Assembly (NCBI RefSeq): GCF_002115785.1
Contig: NZ_JFJY01000002.1
Coordinates: 124,001-188,000 of the forward strand
Direction: 5' to 3'
Origin: Thalassospira sp. MCCC 1A03138
GTDB taxonomy: Bacteria; Pseudomonadota; Alphaproteobacteria; Rhodospirillales; Thalassospiraceae
Length of the DNA stretch: 64,000 nucleotides
Under the pieces are notes generated by a model. It ran no database searches and was not told the origin of the DNA. It saw only the letters and a list, made by a program, of their open reading frames with translations. Positions 1 to 9,115 of the stretch are shown here, piece after piece (the first letter of the stretch is position 1; each line of letters opens with the position of its first letter). Both the position numbers and the translations under genes were made by a program.

Positions 1-408
1 GTGGTCATGCCAAAGCGTGTTACCTACAAATGCAGTTGCAGGTGGCAATATTCGAAACATAACCGAAAGTAAATGGTGTGTTAATTTCACACCTGATCAA
101 GTGTTTTGAGCGGTTTTTGCCCGTTTTCGGGTCCGTTTTGATGACTTTGAACCCTTGTCCGGAACACATCAAACAATTGATTTAATTTGATTAAATCGGA
201 ATTTCCAGTTTCATCGTCATTGATCACGGCTATGGCGAGAGTATCGTTTCGGTTTGTTTCCTAATTCTATCTACGAATGTAGTTTTTTGATTGGATTTCG
301 ACGAAATTGCCGTGCCTGCGGGGCGATTCCACACCCGTCCGGGTGCATTTTGACACCCTTTACCATATTGTTATTGAAAGGTTTTTCAGAAATCCGCCCA
401 AAAACGAC
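1..408. other. Non-coding left flank
   Basis: No convincing gene is visible in this stretch; the few open frames lack a ribosome binding site and recognisable protein character. It is more AT-rich than the neighbouring genes. It holds one perfect inverted repeat (arms 179-186 and 190-197). The gene to the left, if any, lies outside the window. Confidence 0.6.
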
Positions 409-436
409 AAAGGCTGTGACGGGCGTCACAGCCTTT
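409..436 (-). terminator. Rho-independent terminator of the tesA-like gene
   Basis: A perfect 12-bp stem (AAAGGCTGTGAC / GTCACAGCCTTT) with a GGGC loop lies 23 bases past the stop of the esterase gene on the minus strand. It is followed on that strand by a T-rich run. Confidence 0.8.
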
Positions 437-459
437 GGATCGTCAGATGATCTGCAAAA

Positions 460-1242
460 TCAGGAATCGGCTTCCAGCACGTTAATCACCTGCGGCAGGA
501 TGCGTTCAACGATCACCTTGACCCCGTCGGCATTGGGATGGATGCCGTCATCCTGATTAAGGCTGGAATCGGCGGCGACCCCATCAAGGAAGAAGGGATA
601 GAAGGCCAACTGATATTCAGCCGCCAGTTCGGGGTAGATTTCATTGAATTCAGCCCCGTATTCCTTGCCCATATTGGGTGGTGCCATCATTCCGGCCAGC
701 AGGACCGCGACATCGCGGTCGCGCAGTTTGCCGATGATTTCATCAAGGTTTTCGCGGGTCTGGGATGGTTCGACCCCGCGAAGCGCGTCATTGGCACCCA
801 GTTCCAGCAACACCACATCGGGATCATCAACCAGCGCCCATTCAAGGCGCGAAAGACCCGCCGCCGTCGTATCGCCGGAAACCGAACTGTTGATGACCTT
901 GACGTTATGGCCGGCATCGCGAAGGGCGGCTTCAAGCCGTGGGGCAAATCCATCCTCGTGCGAGAGGCCGTAACCCGCCATCAGGCTGTCACCATAAAGC
1001 ATCAGGGTTTGCGGGGCATTGCCCGAAGCAGTGTTTGCGGCATTGTCAGCCGCCTGGGCATCATGAATGCCAAACAGGCTCATGGCGCCGATCAGAATGC
1101 CGAAAGCCATACCGGCACAGCGGAACAACCGGTAGGAAAGTCGACCCAAAAGTCCGGTTTTTTGTTTGAAAGTGAACTGGTTAACAGCCGGGTCTTGCCC
1201 GAACAGCGTATATGCCACAAATCTCACCTTATGTTTTGTCAT
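460..1242 (-). CDS. tesA: TesA-like SGNH/GDSL lysophospholipase-arylesterase, exported
   Basis: Predicted periplasmic serine esterase that hydrolyses acyl esters or thioesters. All four SGNH blocks are visible: block I LYGDSLMAGYGL with the nucleophile Ser near residue 86, block II VSGDTT, block III GAND, and the C-terminal DGIHPN that supplies the Asp-His pair. A hydrophobic stretch near residues 43-60 ending in AQA looks like a signal peptide, but the N-terminal region before it is unusually long. The annotated ATG has poor Shine-Dalgarno spacing, so a GTG at codon 9, preceded by AAGGTGAG, may be the true start. The gene is divergent from an ABC exporter, as tesA is from ybbA-ybbP in E. coli, which supports the call. 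Confidence 0.88.
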   Translation of the reverse strand: MTKHKVRFVAYTLFGQDPAVNQFTFKQKTGLLGRLSYRLFRCAGMAFGILIGAMSLFGIHDAQAADNAANTASGNAPQTLMLYGDSLMAGYGLSHEDGFAPRLEAALRDAGHNVKVINSSVSGDTTAAGLSRLEWALVDDPDVVLLELGANDALRGVEPSQTRENLDEIIGKLRDRDVAVLLAGMMAPPNMGKEYGAEFNEIYPELAAEYQLAFYPFFLDGVAADSSLNQDDGIHPNADGVKVIVERILPQVINVLEADS

Positions 1243-1401
1243 CCTGCACGGACGGTTACCCGTTGGTTACCTGCTGGTCACTCATTGGTTACCTATTGGC
1301 TCCCTTCGGATAAACAAGTTTGAACCGTCGATACTAAATTCCGTACAGTTATTTAACCCGTTTGCCTAACCTTGCAATGCCTTAGCCCGATTGGACCTGT
1401 A

Positions 1402-2148
1402 ATGAGTGTTACCGAAACTGCCACTATCGCGGATAAAAACACGGCCACGACCGAGGCCGGGCGTCAGCGTACCGTCGATGTTTCCGGGCTTAAGCTGAGC
1501 CTTAAGGGACCGGCGGGGATTGTTGATATCCTCAAAGGGGTCGATATCCAGATTGATGCCGGCGAACGTGTCAGCCTTGTCGGGCCGTCCGGATCGGGCA
1601 AAACATCGCTTTTGATGGTGATTGCCGGGCTGGAACAGGCGCAGGCGGGCACGATCAATATCTGTGGCGAGGATTTGCGCAAGCTTGATGAAGATGGTCT
1701 GGCCCTTTATCGCCGCCATCATGTCGGCATCGTGTTTCAGGACTTCCACCTTGTGCCGACCATGACCGCCCTTGAGAACGTGGCCCTTCCGATGGAATTT
1801 GCCGGACGCAAGGATGCGTTTGAGCGCGCCGAGGCGGAGCTTAAGGCCGTCGGACTTGGTCATCGCATCGGGCATTATCCGGGGCAGTTGAGTGGTGGCG
1901 AGCAGCAGCGCGTGGCTTTGGCGCGTGCGCTTGCGACCGACCCGGAACTGCTTCTTGCGGATGAGCCGACCGGCAACCTTGACGGGGCCACGGGTGAAAC
2001 GATTATCGAATTGCTGTTTGATCTGGCGAAACGCAAGGGTTCGACATTGCTTCTGATTACGCATGATCCGGGGCTGGCATCGCGGTGCGACCGGTCGATC
2101 ATGCTGCGCGACGGGGAAATCGTTACGCAACAGGATGCCGACATATGA
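1402..2148 (+). CDS. ybbA: ABC transporter ATP-binding protein, YbbA/LolD type
   Basis: Nucleotide-binding subunit of an ABC export or extraction complex, about 248 aa, at the inner face of the membrane. It has Walker A (GPSGSGKT), a Q-loop (FQDFHLVP), signature LSGGEQQRVAL, Walker B LLLADEPTGNLD and the switch His in LLITHD. The MacB/LolD/YbbA subfamily is recognised by the DEPTGNLD box and short length. The ATG at 1402 was chosen; ten extra upstream codons are open but unlike the family. Its stop overlaps the start of the permease gene (ATGA), so the two are co-translated. The substrate is unknown; YbbA-YbbP of E. coli is also poorly defined, and LolD with a separate permease is less likely given the gene order. 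Confidence 0.92.
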   Translation: MSVTETATIADKNTATTEAGRQRTVDVSGLKLSLKGPAGIVDILKGVDIQIDAGERVSLVGPSGSGKTSLLMVIAGLEQAQAGTINICGEDLRKLDEDGLALYRRHHVGIVFQDFHLVPTMTALENVALPMEFAGRKDAFERAEAELKAVGLGHRIGHYPGQLSGGEQQRVALARALATDPELLLADEPTGNLDGATGETIIELLFDLAKRKGSTLLLITHDPGLASRCDRSIMLRDGEIVTQQDADI

Positions 2149-4703
2149 GCCGTATTTCCCAATCCACCAACGGGGCGGAAAAGCTGTGGTCGATTGCCTG
2201 GCGGGTCTGCCGACGGGAATTGCGCGGCGGGTTTTCGGGCTTTCGCATTTTTCTGGCCTGTCTGGCACTTGGCGTTGGTTCAATCGCCGCGGTCGGAAAC
2301 GTTTCGGAATCCGTTTTAAATGCGCTTGAGCGCGATGGCCGTGCCCTTCTGGGCGGGGATGTCGAGCTTCGCCTTGTGCATATGCCCGCCAGCGAGGAAC
2401 AGCAGACCTGGCTTTCGGAGAATACCGAACGCATGGGCGAGCTTGCGACCATGCGCGCCACCGCCTATGGGCCGGAGCAGCGCAGGCTGGTCGAGCTTAA
2501 GGCGGTTGACGATGTCTATCCGCTGTTTGGCGAGATGGAACTTGCCGACGGTATTGCGTTTGACGGCGCACTTGCCAAAAAGGACGGTGTCTGGGGCGGT
2601 GTTGCCGAGGCCGGGCTTCTGGAACGGTTGAAGATCAAGGTTGGCGATACGGTTCGCCTTGGCGATATTGATGTCCAGATCCGTGGCGTGATCGCGACCG
2701 AACCCGACAAGGCGGTTGGCTTTTTCAATTTCGGCCCGCGTTTGATGGTGTCGATGGATGCCCTTTCTGAGACCGGACTGGTGCAGCCGGGCAGCCTGAT
2801 CAATTATTATTACGCTTTGGATTTGAATGATGCGGAAACGCCAAAGGTGTTTCGCGACCGGCTTGACGCGCAGTTTGAAGATGCCGGGTGGCGCGTGCGT
2901 GATGTATCGGATGCCAATCCGGGCCTGCGGCGGTTTATCGAACGGCTGACGCTGTTTCTGACACTGGTGGGGCTTTCGGCATTGCTGGTTGGCGGGATTG
3001 GTGTTGCCAATGCGGTGCGCAGCCATATCGAAAGCAAAACATCCGTTATCGCGACGCTTAAATCCATCGGGGCATCACATGGTTTGGTGTTGCGGATTTA
3101 CTTCCTGCAAATCCTGATGCTGTCGCTTGTCGGGATTGGCATCGGGCTTCTGATCGGGGCGGTCACACCGGCGGTCATTGCGCCGCTTCTGGCCGGGCGT
3201 TTGCCGATTGATGTGACATTGGGCCCGGCATTGCCATCGCTTCTGATTGCGACGGCGTTTGGCGTTCTGACCACACTGGTCTTTGCGATGCCGTCGCTTT
3301 TGCGTGCACGTGAAATTCCCGCTGCCCGATTGTTCCGCGCCAGTGCCGGACTGATGAATGGCAGCGCGTTAAGTAAGCGCGATCTGCCTTATGTTGGTGT
3401 GCCGCTTATCCTGTTGCTGTTGCTGACCGTGTTTACCGCAACGGACCAGAAGATCGCGATTGGCTTTATCGCCGGATCGCTTCTGGCGATTGCGGTTTTT
3501 GCCGCCGCGGGCAAGGCAATTGTATCGCTTTCAAAACGGATGACCGGCGGACGGAATGCCTTTAGCCGTCTGGCACTGGCGAACCTGCATCGGCCGGGTG
3601 CCAGCACGGTGCCGATTGCGCTGTCGCTTGGTCTTGGTCTGACGCTTCTGGTGACGATTTCGGGGATCGAGGGCAACCTTGATCACGAGATCAACGAAAA
3701 TCTGCCGGACTCGGCCCCGGCCTTCTTCTTCCTTGATATTCGGCCTGATCAGATGGATCAGTTCAAAACGCAGCTTCTTGAAAAAGATAATGTTTCGGAT
3801 ATCGAACAAACACCGATGCTGCGCGGTCGGGTGGTTGCGATTGACGGGGTGGATGCCAATGATGTTGGTCCGGGGGATGATCGCTGGTTCCTGCGCGGGG
3901 ATCGTGGCCTGACCTTTGCCGCAAGCCCGCCGCCCGAAACCCAGATCGTGCGCGGGGAATGGTGGCCGGCCGATTATGACGATGCGGCCAAACCGCTTGT
4001 TTCCATCTCGCGCGATATTGGCGAGGCCTTTTCGCTGGAGCCCGGCGATACATTGACCGTCAATGTGCTGGGCCGGGATATCACCGCCGAAATTGCCAAT
4101 TGGCGCGAAATCGAATGGCAGAGCCTTCGGATGAATTTCGCGATGGTGTTTTCGCCGGGCCTGATCGACAAGGCGCCCTATAGCCTGATTGCGACCGCCC
4201 ATATGCCGCGCGACATGGAAGAACCGGTTGATCGCATGATTGGCATGGATTTCCCCAATGTGTCGGCCATCCGGGTGCGCGAGGCGCTTGAGGCCGCCAA
4301 TGCCATTCTGGCCGGGATCGGAACGGCGCTTAACGCGACCAGTTCAATCGCGATTGTCGCCGGGGTTCTGGTCCTTGCCGGAGCGGTTGCCGCCGGACGG
4401 CGCAAGCGGATTTATGATGCGGTTGTCCTCAAGACGCTTGGGGCGACGCGCGGCAATATCCTTTATGCCTATGCGCTGGAATACGGGATTTTGGGCCTTG
4501 CCACCGGGGTGATTGCCGCCCTGTTTGGCAGTCTTGCGGCCTGGTCGGTTCTGGTGCTGATCATGGAAGCGAGCTGGACGTTCCTGCCGATGACGATCTT
4601 TGGGCCGATTGCGATTGGCCTGGCGGCGACCCTGTCGGCGGGCTTCATCGGGACTTGGCAGGCGTTACGCAGCCCGGCGGCACCGCTTTTGCGCAACGAG
4701 TAA
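2145..4703 (+). CDS. ybbP: FtsX-like ABC permease, YbbP type
   Basis: Integral membrane partner of the preceding ATPase, 852 aa. It has an N-terminal membrane segment, a periplasmic MacB-like region, a first group of membrane helices with an FtsX-type domain (about residues 260-400), further helices, a second periplasmic part and a C-terminal FtsX domain (about 735-845, containing the RRKRIYDAVVLKTLGATR coupling region). Two FtsX domains in one chain is the YbbP layout, so a homodimeric MacB-type complex is less likely. The start at 2145 overlaps the ybbA stop by four bases. By analogy with the E. coli locus the complex may move lipid-like or hydrophobic molecules handled with the esterase; this role is inference. 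Confidence 0.9.
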   Translation: MSRISQSTNGAEKLWSIAWRVCRRELRGGFSGFRIFLACLALGVGSIAAVGNVSESVLNALERDGRALLGGDVELRLVHMPASEEQQTWLSENTERMGELATMRATAYGPEQRRLVELKAVDDVYPLFGEMELADGIAFDGALAKKDGVWGGVAEAGLLERLKIKVGDTVRLGDIDVQIRGVIATEPDKAVGFFNFGPRLMVSMDALSETGLVQPGSLINYYYALDLNDAETPKVFRDRLDAQFEDAGWRVRDVSDANPGLRRFIERLTLFLTLVGLSALLVGGIGVANAVRSHIESKTSVIATLKSIGASHGLVLRIYFLQILMLSLVGIGIGLLIGAVTPAVIAPLLAGRLPIDVTLGPALPSLLIATAFGVLTTLVFAMPSLLRAREIPAARLFRASAGLMNGSALSKRDLPYVGVPLILLLLLTVFTATDQKIAIGFIAGSLLAIAVFAAAGKAIVSLSKRMTGGRNAFSRLALANLHRPGASTVPIALSLGLGLTLLVTISGIEGNLDHEINENLPDSAPAFFFLDIRPDQMDQFKTQLLEKDNVSDIEQTPMLRGRVVAIDGVDANDVGPGDDRWFLRGDRGLTFAASPPPETQIVRGEWWPADYDDAAKPLVSISRDIGEAFSLEPGDTLTVNVLGRDITAEIANWREIEWQSLRMNFAMVFSPGLIDKAPYSLIATAHMPRDMEEPVDRMIGMDFPNVSAIRVREALEAANAILAGIGTALNATSSIAIVAGVLVLAGAVAAGRRKRIYDAVVLKTLGATRGNILYAYALEYGILGLATGVIAALFGSLAAWSVLVLIMEASWTFLPMTIFGPIAIGLAATLSAGFIGTWQALRSPAAPLLRNE

Positions 4704-4721
4704 CATCAGCACAGAACAACA

Positions 4722-4754
4722 AAAAGGGCCGGTTCATTACAAACCGGCCCTTTT
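4722..4754. terminator. Bidirectional terminator between convergent genes
   Basis: A 13-bp stem AAAAGGGCCGGTT / AACCGGCCCTTTT with a short loop. It is A-rich on one side and T-rich on the other, so it can serve both the ybbP transcript and the converging acyl-CoA synthetase transcript. Confidence 0.85.
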
Positions 4755-4779
4755 CATTTTGATCTGGTATCGGCTGGAA

Positions 4780-6396
4780 TTATGCCAGATCGCGAAGGGC
4801 GCGACGGACAACCTTGCCGGTTGTCGTCATTGGCAATTGGTCCATGAAGGCGATTTCGCGCGGATATTCATGCGCCGCCAGACGGGTTTTGACGAAATCA
4901 CGGATATCGGCCTCAAGCTCCGGGCTTTGTGCGACCCCGTCGGCCAGCACGACGAAGGCCTTAACGATCTGGCCGCGTTGGTCGTCGGGTTTGCCGATCA
5001 CACCGGCCATGCGCACGGCGGGATGGCCGATCAGGCAATCCTCGATCTCGCCCGGACCGATACGGTAGCCTGCCGAGCTGATCAGATCGTCATCGCGCCC
5101 GACAAAACGGATATAGCCATCGGCGTCAAGTTCGCCCATATCGCCAGTCAGAAGCCATTCCCCGATGAATTTATCACGGGTGGCTTCGGGGTTACGCCAA
5201 TATTCCAGAAACATCACCGGATCGGGTGACCGAACCGCAATCCGGCCCATTTCCCCAGCGGACAGCACATTCCCGGCCATATCGATCACCGCGACCTCGT
5301 GCCCTGGCACCGCGCGGCCCATGACGCCGGGTTTGGGGGTCATGATCGACTGACAGGAACTGACCACCATGTTGCATTCGGTCTGGCCATAAAACTCGTT
5401 GATGGTGACGCCAAACACCCGACGCCCCCAATCCAGAAGTTCTGCACCCAATGTTTCCCCACCGCTTGCGATTGAACGTATATTGCATTTGAACTTTACC
5501 GCCACATCATCACCGGCGGCGCGCATCATCTTGAGCGCGGTTGGCGGCAGGAAGGTATTGCGCACGCCATATTCGGCAATTAGGTCAAAGGCGGCCTCGG
5601 CACTGAATTTTTCAAAACGGTGGGCCACGACCGGTTTGCCGTGATGCCAGGCCGGCAGCAGGACATCAAGCAACCCGCCGATCCATGCCCAGTCGGCCGG
5701 GGTCCACATAACATCGCCATCCTGCGGGAAGAAGTCATGCGACATTTCCACACCGGGCAGATGACCCAAAAGCACGCGATGGGCATGCAGCGCGCCCTTT
5801 GGCTGGCCGGTGGTGCCGGATGTATAAATGATCAGGGCCGGTTCATCAGCCCGCGTCTTGACCGGTTCGAAATCGTCGCTGGCCTCGGCCGAGAGAGCCT
5901 TGAAATCAAAACAGCCTTCAGGCGCGCCATCAATGACATAGACATATTCAAGGGCCGGAAGCAGATCACGGATTTCAGCAATTTTGCGCGCCCCTTCCTG
6001 ATCGGTCACCAGTGCCTTTGCGGCACAGTTGCCAAGCCGGTATTCAAGGGCCTCGACGCCAAACAGGGCAAAGAGCGGCACGGCAATGCCACCCATTTTA
6101 TAGGTGGCGATATGGGCCACGGCGGTTTCGGGGCTTTGCGGCAACAGAATACCGACCCGATCCCCGCGACGAATGCCGTGACGGCGCATGACATTGGCAA
6201 AACGGTTCGACAGACGTTTGAGCTGGGCAAAGCTGTAATCGCGTCGCGACCCATCGCGCCTGCGATACATCAGCGCAAGACGATCCGGATCGTCTGCCCA
6301 TTTGTCACAAACATCAACACCGATATTGAAATAAGTAGGCACGTTCCAGACAAAATCCGAACGCACCGACGCGTAATCCGCACGAACCGGTAGCAT
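4780..6396 (-). CDS. AMP-forming acyl-CoA synthetase
   Basis: Activates a carboxylic acid to acyl-CoA through an acyl-adenylate. The 538-aa chain has the ANL-family P-loop YTSGTTGQPKG (about residue 192), the adenine-binding YGQTECN motif, the hinge region around LLTGDMG, and the C-terminal catalytic Lys in TTTGKVVRR. Length and the motif spacing fit the acetate/medium-chain (ACSM-like) branch rather than long-chain FadD. A strong GGGAGG sits five bases before the ATG. It is a single gene, with a terminator shared with ybbP. Substrate chain length cannot be read from sequence; acetyl, propionyl or a short to medium fatty acid are all possible. Confidence 0.9.
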   Translation of the reverse strand: MLPVRADYASVRSDFVWNVPTYFNIGVDVCDKWADDPDRLALMYRRRDGSRRDYSFAQLKRLSNRFANVMRRHGIRRGDRVGILLPQSPETAVAHIATYKMGGIAVPLFALFGVEALEYRLGNCAAKALVTDQEGARKIAEIRDLLPALEYVYVIDGAPEGCFDFKALSAEASDDFEPVKTRADEPALIIYTSGTTGQPKGALHAHRVLLGHLPGVEMSHDFFPQDGDVMWTPADWAWIGGLLDVLLPAWHHGKPVVAHRFEKFSAEAAFDLIAEYGVRNTFLPPTALKMMRAAGDDVAVKFKCNIRSIASGGETLGAELLDWGRRVFGVTINEFYGQTECNMVVSSCQSIMTPKPGVMGRAVPGHEVAVIDMAGNVLSAGEMGRIAVRSPDPVMFLEYWRNPEATRDKFIGEWLLTGDMGELDADGYIRFVGRDDDLISSAGYRIGPGEIEDCLIGHPAVRMAGVIGKPDDQRGQIVKAFVVLADGVAQSPELEADIRDFVKTRLAAHEYPREIAFMDQLPMTTTGKVVRRALRDLA

Positions 6397-6532
6397 GTTT
6401 CCTCCCTGTATCCGCCACGTCTTTTTGATTTTTTGATTTCACGACGTTTTGGTCGGCACATGCTAGTCGATGCATCGGCAAATATGAACCATTTTGTCGT
6501 GATCCGACCGGCACCACATGACGCAGTACCCG

Positions 6533-8062
6533 CTAGCGACCCGGATCGAGCAGGAAGGTAAAATTGGACGGTTGTCCGGCGTCGGTAAACGCGGTGGAAT
6601 GACATCCAAGGCAGGTGCCATCCATTTGATGCTGAATAAAGCTTTCGAGGGCGACGTTACTTAAGAATCGGGGAACTTCCCCCACCCCGAACGGGGCCCC
6701 GCCCCCATTTCCGATCCATTGGGTGCCGACCAGAAAATAGTTTTTCCAGACACTGTCACCCAGTTTCCGCTGCCAGACGAAATTCGCCTCTGCCGTTCCG
6801 GAAAAAAGCCGCCAGCAACGGACGATATCGGGCGCAGTGACGCGATTGCCATCCGGATCACGGGCATAGGGTGGCTCGTCCGCCCAGCGTAAATCGGATT
6901 GTACGATCTGATTGGCAAGATGGTCGGCACGCTCGACACCGTCATAAAAAACGTAATCACGATCTGTTTTGTCTGGGCCCAGACAACCGTCGGGGAACAG
7001 GTCATTGGCGATGATGCTGTTGGGGCGGCGTGCATTTGATGCCAGTGGTGCGTTATCGACATGTTCGAAAGTCGACCATATCCAGCGATCCCCATTGCCG
7101 CTTTTGACACGCTGAACGATGTGCAAACCGAGCATCCCGACCGTCACATCCAGACATTTGGCCCTGCCATCAATGGCATCCTTTGCCGCAACGGCGATCC
7201 GGGCCGGTTTTGTATAATAGCGTTCCTGATCGGCGGGATCGGTCATGATGCGCCAGGCGAACTTGATCATCTGCGCGCCGGGCTTGAAAGCCGTCTTGTC
7301 GCTGGCCAGCAGATTGGCATTTTCAAGCGATGGGGCTCCCGCCCCCGCAGACAGCTTTAGAATCGGGAAGGCGACAGACTGGCCGCTTTGGGCAAAGGCC
7401 ATGCGGCCAGCAGCACTATCAAGGCCATTCCAACGGATATAATCAGCGGCAATATCATTCACGCGTGTTTCGTACAGAACGAAGTTTCCCGCCTGATCAA
7501 TCAGAACGTCACCGGACGCCTGCACAAAGGCCGACAGCAGCAAAGATCCGTCAGGCAGGTCCTTGCGGCATTGATCATCGGGCGCCGACGCCCCGGCAAA
7601 CAATGAATATTTGTCACGATAGGTTTCCCACCATGCACGCCCGGCATCGGGGTGCCGGTAACCGGCATCAATCGGATTCCCGTCACCATCGTAAGGCCAG
7701 ACCAGCGAAACCATTGCCTGCCATGAAAACCGGTCAAACGGCCGCTGTGCTTCGTAGGCAACGAAACGATAAATGAAATTGGCGTCAAATTCGGGCACAT
7801 CCACCGGTTCGGCGGCACAAAGGCCACCGACACCCGCCGTCGCACAAAATTCATCTTCGGGATAAACCGCATCAAATACCGGCACCTCGTTTGCCTTTTT
7901 GGAGGCAACGAAATTCGGATTCTGTGCCGATGCGACGGAAACGGCGAAAAGCGACAGGACAAGACCGAGCAACGACGCACGCCCCGCCCGCGAGATGAAC
8001 AAGAATATGTTCGATCCACAGGTTTTCAATATGCCGTTGTTATCGAAAACTTTTTTTCCCAT
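6533..8062 (-). CDS. Unrecognised exported protein with a C-terminal CXXCH motif
   Basis: I do not recognise a full-length family. The likely product is 509 aa, starting at an ATG that precedes a basic stretch and a hydrophobic segment ending VASAQ, a plausible signal peptide; a longer open frame extends 56 codons upstream without family character. The chain has several single Cys residues and one haem-attachment motif, CLGCH, about 21 residues from the C-terminus. The segment before it (LESFIQHQMDGT) resembles the end of some periplasmic cytochrome-like proteins. Haem c attachment in the periplasm is inferred from the motif only. It stands alone between the acyl-CoA synthetase and the divergent BI-1 gene, with no cytochrome biogenesis or oxidase genes beside it. 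Confidence 0.75.
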   Translation of the reverse strand: MGKKVFDNNGILKTCGSNIFLFISRAGRASLLGLVLSLFAVSVASAQNPNFVASKKANEVPVFDAVYPEDEFCATAGVGGLCAAEPVDVPEFDANFIYRFVAYEAQRPFDRFSWQAMVSLVWPYDGDGNPIDAGYRHPDAGRAWWETYRDKYSLFAGASAPDDQCRKDLPDGSLLLSAFVQASGDVLIDQAGNFVLYETRVNDIAADYIRWNGLDSAAGRMAFAQSGQSVAFPILKLSAGAGAPSLENANLLASDKTAFKPGAQMIKFAWRIMTDPADQERYYTKPARIAVAAKDAIDGRAKCLDVTVGMLGLHIVQRVKSGNGDRWIWSTFEHVDNAPLASNARRPNSIIANDLFPDGCLGPDKTDRDYVFYDGVERADHLANQIVQSDLRWADEPPYARDPDGNRVTAPDIVRCWRLFSGTAEANFVWQRKLGDSVWKNYFLVGTQWIGNGGGAPFGVGEVPRFLSNVALESFIQHQMDGTCLGCHSTAFTDAGQPSNFTFLLDPGR

Positions 8063-8305
8063 CGACGACCCAAACCGGGGCAAAACCGCCCGCAACAGTA
8101 CCGATCCTGTAAAAGGATACGCAATTATAGACCAAAACGGCCAAAAAATCGCACTTCGGGACAGAGTGAACAAGATCACAACATTGTCAGTCCCAAGGGC
8201 AGGACAATTGGCCAAACCGTTGCTTTTCACGGAAATCCTGCCATATTTTCAGCATTGCAGAGTTCTATGAACATTCTGCCCGTTATGGATCAAAGAGGGA
8301 TTTCA

Positions 8306-9025
8306 ATGGCTTTTGAAACGCGTCAACGCGGCTATGACGTCTCGGTTGGCCGGTCGGCGGCCGAGATTGATGAAGGTCTCCGCGCCTATATGCTGCGTGT
8401 CTACAACTATATGGCATCTGCACTTGCCCTGACCGGTATCGTCGCGATGGCTGTGTCGACCAGCCCTACCCTGATGCAGGCGATTTTCGGAACCGGCTTG
8501 CACTGGATCGTGATGCTGGCCCCGATCGGCCTCGTCCTGTTCCTGAGCTTCCGCATCCACAAGATGAGCTTTGGTGCCGCACAAACCACATTCTGGATTT
8601 ATGCGGCTCTGATGGGTCTGTCGCTGTCGTCGATCTTCCTCGTTTACACGGGTGAAAGCATCGCGCGGACCTTCTTCATCACCGCAGGCACCTTCGCCGC
8701 GATGAGCCTTTACGGCTATACGACGAAGAAAGACCTGTCGAGCTGGGGAAGCTTCCTGTTCATGGGTCTGATCGGGATCATCCTGGCCAGTGTCGTGAAC
8801 ATCTTCCTGGGCAGCACGATGCTTCAGTTCGTGATCTCTGGTGCTGGTGTTCTGATCTTTACCGGTCTGACCGCATATGACACCCAGCGGATCAAGGAAA
8901 GCTATCATGCGCACGATGATCAGGCGACCGCAGGCAAAAAAGCCATCTTTGGCGCCCTGCAGCTGTATCTGGACTTCGTGAACCTGTTCGTAATGCTGCT
9001 TCAGTTCTTCGGTAATCGCGAATAG
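8306..9025 (+). CDS. Bax inhibitor-1 / YccA family membrane protein
   Basis: A seven-helix membrane protein of the BI-1/YccA/YbhL group, 239 aa. The family is known for cation leak channels and, in E. coli YccA, for binding and restraining the FtsH protease. After a soluble N-terminus (MAFETRQRGYDVSV) the first helix starts near residue 40. The C-terminal half holds the conserved GLTAYDTQRIKESYH segment and a final helix containing DFVNLFVMLLQFFG, the family hallmark. The ATG at 8306 follows AAGAGGGA at correct spacing, so the 17 upstream open codons are excluded. The gene has its own terminator and converges on an unknown helical-repeat protein, beyond which lies htpX. Confidence 0.93.
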   Translation: MAFETRQRGYDVSVGRSAAEIDEGLRAYMLRVYNYMASALALTGIVAMAVSTSPTLMQAIFGTGLHWIVMLAPIGLVLFLSFRIHKMSFGAAQTTFWIYAALMGLSLSSIFLVYTGESIARTFFITAGTFAAMSLYGYTTKKDLSSWGSFLFMGLIGIILASVVNIFLGSTMLQFVISGAGVLIFTGLTAYDTQRIKESYHAHDDQATAGKKAIFGALQLYLDFVNLFVMLLQFFGNRE

Positions 9026-9051
9026 AACTGATCCCCGGCATTCGCAGTCGG

Positions 9052-9083
9052 AAAACCCCGCATCCGAAAGGCTGCGGGGTTTT
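9052..9083. terminator. Terminator after the BI-1 gene
   Basis: Stem AAAACCCCGCA / TGCGGGGTTTT followed by a T-rich run on the plus strand. It is 27 bases past the BI-1 stop, and its A-rich left arm could also serve the converging gene. Confidence 0.85.
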
Positions 9084-9115
9084 CTTTTGTCTGATTTCGA
9101 ATTGCCGGAAATCCC

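Noticed and set aside
254..556. 100-codon open frame crossing the left non-coding flank
   Set aside because: It runs through the terminator hairpin and into the 3' end of the esterase gene, with no ribosome site and low-quality protein sequence.
538..1323. 261-codon open frame antisense to the tesA-like gene
   Set aside because: It mirrors the codon bias of the real gene on the other strand, has no recognisable protein character and no ribosome site. The same applies to other long antisense frames, such as those opposite ybbA (1366-2283), the acyl-CoA synthetase (5620-6393) and amtB (31886-32899).
6533..8230. Longer start for the haem-motif protein at 8230
   Set aside because: The extra 56 residues lie in the divergent promoter region and would place the signal peptide about 80 residues into the chain. 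The start at 8062 puts it near the N-terminus.
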